58,205 nucleotides of DNA from positions 1 to 58,205 of the forward strand of contig ONGJ01000017.1 in the NCBI GenBank assembly GCA_900317375.1, in the 5' to 3' direction. Positions 16,752-23,638 of the stretch are shown one piece after another. A model generated the notes under the pieces. It was not told the origin of the DNA. It did not search any database and worked only from the letters and a program-made list of their open reading frames with translations. Numbering within the stretch: position 1 is the stretch's first letter; each line of letters starts with the position of its first letter. This DNA is from an uncultured Eubacteriales bacterium (GTDB lineage: Bacteria > Bacillota > Clostridia > Oscillospirales > Oscillospiraceae). The position numbers were made by a program, and so were the translations under genes.

Positions 16752-18011
16752 TCAGAAGCCGAAGATGCTGAAGAAATCCTCAAAGGGATTCGCGCCGAAG
16801 CCCGGGAACTCCTGCGGGTCCTGGGGCAGCTGCTCAGGCTCGGTAACGGCCCCGTCGTTTTCGGCCTGTTCCTTTTCAGCCTCTTCTTCGTTCTTGAGGG
16901 CGGATTCGGTCTTCGAGCCGATCTCGACCTGAAGCTGGATCTGCTCGCCCTGACGGTAGATCTCGAAAGTCACAACATCGCCGGGCTTGGACTTGGCAAT
17001 CGCCTGGACCAGGGAGTTGGAGTCCTTGATATCGGTATCGTTTACCTTGACGATGACATCGTTGACCTTGATGCCGGCTTTGTCGGCGGGTGCATCCTCG
17101 ACGACGGCCTGGACCACGGCACCGGCTTTGAGGCCGATGATGCCGGCGGTTTCGTCAGAGAGCGGGGAAACCGTGACGCCGATATAGGGCTTGAGCACAT
17201 AGCCGTTTTCAACGATGCTGGTGACGATGGTGCTGACGCTGTTGACAGGGATGGCAAAGCAGATGTTGTCGATCTCGGCCTCGCCGGAGAAGGCGGAGCT
17301 GGAATACTTGGCATTGGTGATGCCGACGACCTCGCCGCGCTCGTTGAAGAGGGCGCCGCCCGAGTTGCCGGAGTTGATGGCGCAGTCGGTCTGAATCAGG
17401 CCGAGGGAATTGCCGGAGCCGGTTCTGATATCACGGCTCAGAGCACTGACGATGCCGTGGGTCAGAGAGAAGGTCAGCTCGCCCATGGGGTTGCCGATGG
17501 CATAGACGGGATCACCGATGCGCAGCTTGTCGGAATCGCCGATGGTGACGGGCTTCAGATTCTCGGCATCGATCTTGAGAACGGCGACGTCGGTGGCCTC
17601 GTCATAGCCGATGACCTTGGCGTCGTAGGTCTCGCCGTCATAGGTGGCGACGGTGACGGAGTCGGAGCCGCTGATCACATGACAGTTGGTGAGAATGTAG
17701 CCGTTGTCAGAGATGATGAAGCCGGAGCCGGAGGCCTGGTAAGTATAGCCGTAGCCGTAACGGCTGTTGATCTGACCGGAGGTGGTGATGCCGACGACCG
17801 AGCCGACATTCTGCTCATAGAGATCGGCAGGGGAGAGCGAGGAGGCTTCATTGAACACGGTCTGCGTGGAAAACGCGGTCTGGTCAGCGGACTCGGCAGA
17901 GGCACTGGAACGGCCGCCGATGACGAAACAGCCTGCGAGCAGGCCGGCAAGGAGAAGGAGAGACAGGGTCTTCTGAAGAACGGAACGGGAAATGACAGAA
18001 GATGCTTTCAT
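16752..18011 (-). CDS. htrA: HtrA/DegP-type trypsin-like serine protease with PDZ domain
   Basis: 419 residues, start ATG after AGAGGTTG. The N-terminus (LSLLLLAGLLAGC, Cys28) reads as a lipoprotein signal, unlike the single-helix anchor of most Gram-positive HtrA. Catalytic triad: His111 (YILTNCHVISGS), Asp141 (YDEATDVAVLKID), Ser217 (DCAINSGNSGGALFNE). One PDZ domain follows (YIGVTVSPL ... APADKAGIKVNDVIVKVND). The tail after residue 360 is acidic and Pro/Phe-rich, ending FEDFFSIFGF. HtrA degrades or refolds damaged exported proteins at the outer membrane face. Monocistronic, facing away from GluQ-RS. Confidence 0.92.
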   Translation of the reverse strand: MKASSVISRSVLQKTLSLLLLAGLLAGCFVIGGRSSASAESADQTAFSTQTVFNEASSLSPADLYEQNVGSVVGITTSGQINSRYGYGYTYQASGSGFIISDNGYILTNCHVISGSDSVTVATYDGETYDAKVIGYDEATDVAVLKIDAENLKPVTIGDSDKLRIGDPVYAIGNPMGELTFSLTHGIVSALSRDIRTGSGNSLGLIQTDCAINSGNSGGALFNERGEVVGITNAKYSSSAFSGEAEIDNICFAIPVNSVSTIVTSIVENGYVLKPYIGVTVSPLSDETAGIIGLKAGAVVQAVVEDAPADKAGIKVNDVIVKVNDTDIKDSNSLVQAIAKSKPGDVVTFEIYRQGEQIQLQVEIGSKTESALKNEEEAEKEQAENDGAVTEPEQLPQDPQEFPGFGANPFEDFFSIFGF

Positions 18012-18168
18012 GCGTGGACAACCTCTTTTCGTTTTTGAATGATGAACCTGTTATACCACAAAATCATGAAGAAATCAGCAAAGAAATTTGAATGCTTTTT
18101 CAATCCTGTGTGAATGAATTTTCAATGGAATGTGAACTTTTTGCGACAGGGCGTAAAAATGACGCGTC

Positions 18169-18197
18169 TTGCCTTTTGCGGAGAAGCAGACTATAAT
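18169..18197 (+). promoter_or_regulatory. Promoter of the GluQ-RS-like gene
   Basis: TTGCCT (18169-18174), 17-base spacer, perfect TATAAT (18192-18197), 36 bases before the start codon. Confidence 0.75.
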
Positions 18198-18233
18198 ATC
18201 ATTGCAGATTTCGACACGCAGGGAGGCGGGCGC

Positions 18234-19175
18234 ATGACGGAGAAAAGCACGGCGGGCCAGGCAGTCGGCCGCTTTGCGCCGAGCCCGTCGGGGTATCTGC
18301 ATCTGGGTAACCTGCTTTCCGCGCTGCTGGCTTGGCTGGACATCCGCAGCCTGGGGGGCGAGATGGTTTTTCGCCTGGAGGACCTGGACCCGGCACGCTC
18401 GGACCCCGCGTTCGCAGAGGCCATGGCGGAGGACCTGCGGTGGCTGGGACTCGACTGGGACCGGGGCTGGCCGCAGGATCCCGGCTATGCCCAGTCGGAG
18501 CGGACGGCGCTCTATGAAGAGGCCTTTCAGACGCTGAAGGAGCAGGGCCTGGCGTATCCCTGCTGGTGCTCGCGCAGCAAGCGCCTGGCTGCAGCCTCGG
18601 CGCCGCATCCCGGCGAGCAGGAGGCGGACCTGGGGTGCCGCTGCAGCAGGATGAGTCAGGCGGAGCGCGAGGCGCTGCTGAAGGCCGGCCGGAACCCTGC
18701 CTGGAAGCTGAATAGCCCGGATCAGGACATCCGGATCAACGACGGGCACTACGGCCTCTTCATCCAGAACCCCGCACGGGAGGCGGGGGACTGCATCATC
18801 CGGCGCTCGGACGGCGTGTATGCGTATCAGCTGGCCGTCAGCGTGGACGACATGCGCATGGGCATTACCCGGGTGGTACGGGGAAGAGACCTGCTCGCCT
18901 CCGCGCCGCGGCAGAAGTGGCTGATCGAGACGCTGGGAGGAAGGGCACCGGACTATTGCCACAGCCCGCTGCTGACGGGGGACAAGGGCAAGCTCTCCAA
19001 GCGCCTGGGCAGCCTGAACACCCGGACCCTGCGGCAGGAAAGACGGGCGGAGGACGTGGTCGGGGAGCTGGCCTTCCTCTGCGGCCTGCGGGACCGGCGG
19101 GAGGCCGTCAGCGCAAAAGAACTGATCCCGGAATTCTCCTGGGAAAAGGTGACAAAGGAAGATATCGCGGTATGA
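18234..19175 (+). CDS. gluQ: Glutamyl-Q tRNA(Asp) synthetase-like protein
   Basis: 313 residues. The ATG at 18234 follows GGGAGG by 7 bases. It is a truncated glutamyl-tRNA synthetase catalytic core: class I HIGH-like motif in RFAPSPSGYLHLGNLLSALL, GEMVFRLEDLDPARS, and KMSKS-like DKGKLSKRLGSL near residue 265. A Cys cluster (YPCWCSR and LGCRC, about residues 110-140) corresponds to the zinc site. There is no anticodon-binding domain. GluQ-RS attaches Glu to queuosine at tRNA-Asp position 34. The role requires queuosine in this organism, which the window cannot show. Followed by a strong terminator. Confidence 0.88.
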   Translation: MTEKSTAGQAVGRFAPSPSGYLHLGNLLSALLAWLDIRSLGGEMVFRLEDLDPARSDPAFAEAMAEDLRWLGLDWDRGWPQDPGYAQSERTALYEEAFQTLKEQGLAYPCWCSRSKRLAAASAPHPGEQEADLGCRCSRMSQAEREALLKAGRNPAWKLNSPDQDIRINDGHYGLFIQNPAREAGDCIIRRSDGVYAYQLAVSVDDMRMGITRVVRGRDLLASAPRQKWLIETLGGRAPDYCHSPLLTGDKGKLSKRLGSLNTRTLRQERRAEDVVGELAFLCGLRDRREAVSAKELIPEFSWEKVTKEDIAV

Positions 19176-19202
19176 ACCGCGGCAGGAAGCTCAATAGAAA
19201 AG

Positions 19203-19243
19203 GCATTCCCGGATACTGCCGAAAGGGCGGTATCCGGGAATGC
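19203..19243. terminator. Terminator between gluQ and the converging M20 gene
   Basis: GCATTCCCGGATACTGCC (19203-19220), GAAA loop, then its near-perfect complement to 19243. It is bidirectional in position. Confidence 0.8.
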
Positions 19244-19263
19244 GCATGTTGCGGCAGAAAGCC

Positions 19264-20457
19264 TTACTGCTGGGCTTTGACGGCGGCACGGTGGTCTGCC
19301 TGAATCTGTTTCAGGAGGGCCGGGTTCTCGATCAGCTCCAGGGCGGTCAGAGCCAGGGCCTTGGCGCCCACGGAGATCGAGCGTAGGCCGGTTTCGGAGC
19401 GGGCAGCCTCGCACTTTTCCAGCGTGTGCCCCGCAACGGGGACATCGCTGATGCGGATCATGGGCTGAATGACCGGGATCACCTGAGAGACATTGCCGAC
19501 ATCGGAGGAGCCGAGGGGATGGCCGCAATCCAGATCGAGGCTTTCGCCGAGAGACGCCAGACTGCGCTGATAGACCGCGTCAAAGGAGGGGGTCGGGATG
19601 ACATTGTCAACGAGGTTGCGCTGCATCGGTTCGAGAAGACCCGTGCAGCCGGTCTGAAGCGCGGCGCCCTCGACGATTTTCTCCATCTTACGGTAAACCT
19701 CGTCCCGACGTTTTACAGAGGCGGCGCGGACGAAAAATTTGGCCTCGGTGTATTCGGGGATGATGTTCGGCGCATCGCCGCCTTTGGTGATGATGCCGTG
19801 GATGCGGACATCCTGGGGAAGCTGCTGACGCAGCAGGCCGACGGCGTTGAAGACCAGGATCATCGCGTCAAGCGCATTGATGCCCTCAGTGGGTGCGGAG
19901 GCTGCATGGGCGGCACGGCCGCGAAATTCGATGCGGATCGGCGCGCAGGAGAGCTCGGCATGGGTCGGCTCATGGATGTCGGAGCCCGGGTGCACGCAGA
20001 GAGCGGCGTCCACATCCCGGAAGAAGCCCTCCCGGACAAAGCTGACCTTGGCGCTGCCGTTTTCGCCGCCTTCCTCGCCGGGGGTGCCGTAAACACGGAT
20101 CTCGCCGCCGGTCTCGTCGAGCACCTGCTTCAGGGCGGCGGCGGCGAGGCAGGAGGTCGCGCCGAAGAGGTTATGGCCGCAGGCGTGGCCGATCCCGGGC
20201 AGCGCGTCATATTCCGCCAGAAAGACCAGCGTCGGGCCCGGCTTTTCGGAGCGGTAGACGGCAGTGAAGCCGGTACGGTGACCGGCCACGTCCGTTTTGA
20301 CCTTGAAGCCCTCCCGGGCCAGCTGGCCGGAAAGCGTCTCACAGGCGAAGAACTCGTAGTTGCTGACCTCGGGCTTTGCGTGGATATCCAGGGCGATCTG
20401 GCGGTAGACAGCGTCCTGACGGTCGACATAGGCAAGAATGCGATCTCGGTATGACAT
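19264..20457 (-). CDS. M20 family amidohydrolase (N-acyl amino-acid deacylase type)
   Basis: 397 residues. The ATG at 20457 follows GGAGGGAACC. Metal and catalytic motifs of M20D hydrolases are present: FLAEYDALPGIGHACGHNLFGA (His/Asp ligands), TPGEEGGENGSAKV (Glu-Glu pair), the dimerisation-domain motif RIEFRGRAAHAASAPTEGIN, and the last His in PVAGHTLEKCEAA. Such enzymes remove N-acyl groups from amino acids, related to AbgB/YxeP types. It is the last gene of the metQ-metN-metI operon (19 bases after metI), which suggests that the imported compound is an N-acylated or otherwise conjugated sulfur amino acid that is cleaved inside. Confidence 0.85.
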   Translation of the reverse strand: MSYRDRILAYVDRQDAVYRQIALDIHAKPEVSNYEFFACETLSGQLAREGFKVKTDVAGHRTGFTAVYRSEKPGPTLVFLAEYDALPGIGHACGHNLFGATSCLAAAALKQVLDETGGEIRVYGTPGEEGGENGSAKVSFVREGFFRDVDAALCVHPGSDIHEPTHAELSCAPIRIEFRGRAAHAASAPTEGINALDAMILVFNAVGLLRQQLPQDVRIHGIITKGGDAPNIIPEYTEAKFFVRAASVKRRDEVYRKMEKIVEGAALQTGCTGLLEPMQRNLVDNVIPTPSFDAVYQRSLASLGESLDLDCGHPLGSSDVGNVSQVIPVIQPMIRISDVPVAGHTLEKCEAARSETGLRSISVGAKALALTALELIENPALLKQIQADHRAAVKAQQ

Positions 20458-20476
20458 GGTTCCCTCCGGAAAGCGG

Positions 20477-21187
20477 TTACTTGTTGTGGCGGATCTGGAA
20501 CAGGCTGCGGTTGGTGGTGCGCTTGGCAAGGCTGTTGCCGAGACTCTGGAGCACAAAGGTCACCACCAGCAGCACGATGACGCAGACGTTGACGATATCC
20601 TGGTGATTCTGGTTCTGCCCGTAATTGATGGCGAACGAGCCGATCCCGCCTGCGCCGACGGCGCCCGCCATGGTGGTCAGGCCAATCAGGCTGATGGCCG
20701 TGACCGTGGTCACGCGGATCAGATCCGGCAGCGCCTCATGCAGATACACGCGGAAGATCAGCCCGCAGGTCCCGCTGCCCATGCTGCGTGCGGCCTCGAT
20801 TTTTCCCTCTTCGACGCCGGAGAGGGCAACCTCGACCTGGCGGGAATAGAAGGGCACGGTACCGAAGACCAGGGGCAGAATGGCGCCCTTGACGCCGATG
20901 GCCGTGCCGACCATCGCCCGGGTCAGAGGAATCAGGAAGATCAGCAGAATGATGAACGGGATCGAGCGGAAAATGTTGATGACCAGGTTCGTCAGCTGGT
21001 AGACGACGGGGTTCTGGCGGATCCCGCCCTTTTTGGTGACGACCAGCAGAATGCCGAAGAAAAGGCCGATGACAAAGGCAATCAGCCCGGCCTTCCAGAA
21101 CATCTCGACCGTGGCGGAGCAGGCGGTAAAGAACTTGGACCGATAGGTATAGAGATTGGGGGCGATTTCCTTAATCCAGGCTTCCAT
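20477..21187 (-). CDS. metI: Methionine-type ABC transporter permease
   Basis: 236 residues, start ATG preceded by GGAGGTG 7 bases away and overlapping the end of metN by 17 bases. Five predicted helices and the family's EAA-type cytoplasmic loop (EVALSGVEEGKIEAARSMGS) are visible. The MetI signatures SIPFIILLIFLIPLTRAMVG and LIGLTTMAGAVGAGGIGSFA are well conserved. MetI dimers form the pore for D/L-methionine uptake. The gene looks intact, in contrast to its ATPase partner. Confidence 0.92.
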   Translation of the reverse strand: MEAWIKEIAPNLYTYRSKFFTACSATVEMFWKAGLIAFVIGLFFGILLVVTKKGGIRQNPVVYQLTNLVINIFRSIPFIILLIFLIPLTRAMVGTAIGVKGAILPLVFGTVPFYSRQVEVALSGVEEGKIEAARSMGSGTCGLIFRVYLHEALPDLIRVTTVTAISLIGLTTMAGAVGAGGIGSFAINYGQNQNHQDIVNVCVIVLLVVTFVLQSLGNSLAKRTTNRSLFQIRHNK

Positions 21188-22202
21188 CTTTCAGCACCTC
21201 CACGCGTACATGACTGTCTTTCAGAAAACGGATCGCGGCATCCAGATCCTCCGGTCTGCCGCTGAGGACACCGATGGTACCTCCGAAGGGGTTGCCGTGA
21301 AGGTACTCCACGTTCGCCAGAATGATATTCAGCGTGACGCCGAAGCGCTGGGCAGCGACGGTCAGAACCGGCTCGCCGACGCTTTCCTTCTGAAAGATGA
21401 GCTTGACCAGCTTTTCCCCTGGCTTCAGCTGGGTGAAGCCGGAATCCTCGGCGATCATCCGCTCAATCTTGCCGAGAGGCGAGGACGAGTTGATAAACTT
21501 CTTCGTGATCTCGGCCTTCGGATCCGAGAAGACGTCATAGACGCTGCCCTCTTCGGCAATGCGGCCGTTTTCCATCACGGCCACGCGGTCGGCGATGGTT
21601 TTGATGACGGCCATCTCGTGGGTGATGATGACGATGGTGATGCCGAGCTTGCGGTTCAGATCCTTCAGGAGGTTGAGAATCGACTCGGTCGCGTCCGGGT
21701 CCAGGGCGCTGGTGGCCTCGTCGGAGAGCAGGATCTTCGGGTTCGCTGCCAGGGCGCGTGCAATGGCCACGCGCTGCTTCTGCCCGCCGGAGAGCTGGGA
21801 GGGAAAGACGTCGATCTTATCCTGCAGATCGACCAGCTCCAGCAGCTCGAGCACGCGGGCACGGATTTCTTCGCGGCTTCTGCCGGTGTACTTGAGGGGG
21901 TAGGCGATGTTGTCAAACACCGTGGAACGCTCGAGAAGATTGAAATGCTGGAAAATCATACCGATCCCGCGGCGCATTTCATTCTGGAGGCGGGTGTCCA
22001 TGCGTCTGCCCTGATAATACGGCTGGCCGGCGCGGATCTCGATGTCCCGGTATTCACCCATGGTAATGGTGCCCTCGTCGGGGGAATAGCCGATGACGCC
22101 ATATACGCTGCCATCTTCAATGGAGAGGGAGACGCCGTCCAGTGCCGTGACGTCTCCGCTCTTCAGATGGTAGGTTTTTTTCAGATTACGGACTTCAATC
22201 AC
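21171..22202 (-). CDS. metN: Methionine-type ABC ATPase lacking the Walker A loop
   Basis: 343 residues, GTG start, 8 bases after metQ with no clear ribosome site of its own, so probably coupled. Present: Q-loop GMIFQHFNLLERSTVFDNIA, signature PSQLSGGQKQRVAIARALAA, Walker B ILLSDEATSALDPD, switch His ITHEMAVI, and a C-terminal NIL methionine-sensing domain (from about residue 255). Absent: the P-loop. The sequence runs YGVIGYS directly into PDEGTITMG (residues 34-49), where relatives have GYSGAGKST plus about ten residues before the P-EGTI strand. The gap is about 16 codons, in frame, at about 22082. Without it nucleotide binding should fail. It is a real in-frame deletion or an assembly error. 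Confidence 0.88.
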   Translation of the reverse strand: MIEVRNLKKTYHLKSGDVTALDGVSLSIEDGSVYGVIGYSPDEGTITMGEYRDIEIRAGQPYYQGRRMDTRLQNEMRRGIGMIFQHFNLLERSTVFDNIAYPLKYTGRSREEIRARVLELLELVDLQDKIDVFPSQLSGGQKQRVAIARALAANPKILLSDEATSALDPDATESILNLLKDLNRKLGITIVIITHEMAVIKTIADRVAVMENGRIAEEGSVYDVFSDPKAEITKKFINSSSPLGKIERMIAEDSGFTQLKPGEKLVKLIFQKESVGEPVLTVAAQRFGVTLNIILANVEYLHGNPFGGTIGVLSGRPEDLDAAIRFLKDSHVRVEVLKDGSLD

Positions 22203-22210
22203 GGCGACTG

Positions 22211-23119
22211 TTATCCGAGCTTGCCGGCGGCGGCCTTCAGCGCATCCAGAGAATCGAACTTCTCGGAATACAGCGTCAGGGGAGCGATCAGGGTATCGCC
22301 GATGGCGACAACATCGTAGCCGTTTGCCTCGGCGTCGTTCTTCAAATAGGCCTTGTGCTGGAAGGCGTTCAGATCGATCTCGCCGGCGTTCAGCGCTTCG
22401 TTGGGCAGGTTGTAGGCGTCGAATTCGACGAGCTCGATATAGATGCCCGCATCCTGTTCATCCAGGACCTTCTGCACGGCCTGCCACTGGTCGTTGTTGG
22501 CGCCGCAGACGCCGACCTTGACAACGGTCTTGCCCTTCTTGGGGGAGGAATACTCCACGATCTCCTGGGCCTCTTCCTTGGTCAGGGTGATTTCGTCCTT
22601 ATAGTCGAAGGCAGGGAAGAAGGCCTCTTCGTAGTTGACCAGCAGGAACTCGGCAACGGCCTGGGTCTGGTAAGCCTTGACGATGGTCTGGTAGACCTCG
22701 TTCTCGGCGTCCTCGGCACGGGCGGCAATGATGTTTACGTAGGGGTTGTCGCCGTCCTCGCTCTGCTTTTCAATGATCAGGCCGTCGCGGGAGGGGATCA
22801 GCCCGAAGGGGATGGCATAGGTGCCGTTGATGGTGGAGGCGCCGAAGTCGGCGAGGGTGGAAGGCAGGGTGTTGGCTTGGACCGGGGTAACCTCGACATC
22901 ATAGAGGTAGCCGGTGATATCGGCGATCTCGGGCGTATAGCCGGCCTCCGGGTCGACCGTGATAAGACCGGCGGTCTCCAGCAGCTTGATGCCGCGGGAC
23001 AGGTTCGTGCCGTCATCGGGGATGCCGATGGGGAGAGAGTCGGCAAAGGCCGTCAGGTTCAGGGAAAGGACCAGGGCTGCCGCCAGGGCAAAGGCAAATA
23101 CGGTTTTCAGGGTTTTCAT
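22211..23119 (-). CDS. metQ: MetQ/NlpA-like substrate-binding protein with circularly permuted lobes
   Basis: 302 residues. The ATG at 23119 follows AAGGAG by 7 bases. The signal peptide ends at LTAFA-DS; there is no lipobox Cys, unusual for MetQ. Residues 27-172 match the second half of NlpA proteins (IGIPDDGTNLSRGIKLLETA, STINGTYAIPFGLIPSRDG, PYVNIIAARA, ending FFPAF, the normal C-terminus). Residues 197-302 match the first half (TVVKVGVCGANNDQWQAVQ, VEFDAYNLPNEALNAGEIDL, NAFQHKAYL, PLTLYSEKFDSLDALKAA). Joining the present C-terminus (AAAGKLG) to the mature N-terminus (DSLPIGIP) restores the usual order without a gap. First structural gene of the operon. Confidence 0.85.
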   Translation of the reverse strand: MKTLKTVFAFALAAALVLSLNLTAFADSLPIGIPDDGTNLSRGIKLLETAGLITVDPEAGYTPEIADITGYLYDVEVTPVQANTLPSTLADFGASTINGTYAIPFGLIPSRDGLIIEKQSEDGDNPYVNIIAARAEDAENEVYQTIVKAYQTQAVAEFLLVNYEEAFFPAFDYKDEITLTKEEAQEIVEYSSPKKGKTVVKVGVCGANNDQWQAVQKVLDEQDAGIYIELVEFDAYNLPNEALNAGEIDLNAFQHKAYLKNDAEANGYDVVAIGDTLIAPLTLYSEKFDSLDALKAAAGKLG

Positions 23120-23210
23120 ATCGGTTCTCCTTACTTTCATCTTTTTCTTTTGATTTGATATGGGTTATGCGTTTTTTGTCCGAAAGGGACGGGCGGAACG
23201 GATAAGGGGG

Positions 23211-23273
23211 TCACATTCGGTCCGTGCTCCCGCCGCACCGTCGGCGGGGGTATCGGTCAGGGCGTTTCAGCAT
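23211..23273 (-). CDS. Possible 20-codon ORF between attenuator and metQ
   Basis: ATG at 23273 follows AGAGGTGATACC, a strong ribosome site. It encodes a basic peptide, MLKRPDRYPRRRCGGSTDRM. The ORF begins 19 bases past the terminator U tract and contains a CCCGCCG/CGGCGGG hairpin. It ends 92 bases before metQ. It could be a second leader or a spacer; there is no homology to support a product. Confidence 0.4.
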   Translation of the reverse strand: MLKRPDRYPRRRCGGSTDRM

Positions 23274-23291
23274 GGTATCACCTCTTTAATG

Positions 23292-23328
23292 AAAAAAGAA
23301 AACCGGGAAGCCTGCTGCGGCTTCCCGG
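23292..23328 (-). terminator. Intrinsic terminator (attenuator) in the metQNI leader
   Basis: Read on the minus strand: CCGGGAAGCC, six-base loop, GGCTTCCCGG, then TTTTCTTTTTT. A perfect 10-bp GC-rich stem with a U tract sits between the Met/Cys-rich leader ORF and the operon, so read-through must be regulated for metQNI to be expressed from the upstream promoter. Confidence 0.85.
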
Positions 23329-23359
23329 TCTGGAATGAACAAAAACTGATCAGACTGGA

Positions 23360-23458
23360 TCATGAAGCGGACAGGCAGTTCAGATGAGCATAGCGACGCA
23401 TGCACATGCGGCACATGTGCATCTCGGTCATCATCATGCTGGCAAACGTCCGAATCAT
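23360..23458 (-). CDS. Methionine/cysteine-rich leader peptide of the metQNI operon
   Basis: 32 codons. The ATG at 23458 lies about 30 bases after the predicted transcription start; AAAGGA lies 11 bases upstream. The peptide reads MIRTFASMMMTEMHMCRMCM followed by RRYAHLNCLSAS: 8 Met and 3 Cys, including MMM and M-x-M-C-x-M-C-M. The stop codon is 31 bases before the terminator stem. This is the layout of ribosome-mediated attenuation as in trp/his leaders, with the operon's own substrate amino acid as the codon run. Slow decoding at Met codons when charged tRNA-Met is low would favour read-through. Mechanism is inferred; ORF, promoter and terminator are seen directly. Confidence 0.75.
   Translation of the reverse strand: MIRTFASMMMTEMHMCRMCMRRYAHLNCLSAS
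23400..23422 (-). promoter_or_regulatory. Perfect RNA hairpin formed by the Met codons of the leader ORF
   Basis: ATGCACATG (minus, 23422-23414) pairs with CATGTGCAT (23408-23400) around a 5-base loop. The stem contains Met codons 13, 15, 18 and 20 of the leader peptide, so a ribosome stalled there would melt it. Short complementarities link the downstream leader to the terminator arms (AGUCUG with CAGACC, GCCUGU with GCAGGC), but no strong antiterminator stands out by eye. Confidence 0.55.
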
Positions 23459-23496
23459 GAAACCAGAATTCCTTTCAGAAGTTTTATGATGCCATG

Positions 23497-23525
23497 AGTA
23501 TAAACGTCTGCCGTGACTTTGTCAA
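23497..23525 (-). promoter_or_regulatory. Consensus promoter of the metQNI leader
   Basis: Minus-strand TTGACA (23525-23520), 17-base spacer, TATACT (23502-23497). Predicted start near 23490, about 30 bases before the leader ATG. Confidence 0.85.
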
Positions 23526-23638
23526 TTTTCAAATTTGCCAAAAAGACGGCAGATCGAAGGGGAAATTTCTGCGTTTTTGCTGAGGAGAGGAAATCCCGCC
23601 GGCGCAGGATACAGGGAAAGAAGAGCGGGGAGAAAGGC

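Noticed and set aside
23141-23530. SAM riboswitch or T-box upstream of metQNI
   Set aside because: No SAM-I core, no T-box sequence or specifier stem recognised; the leader is instead filled by the Met/Cys-rich ORF and terminator.
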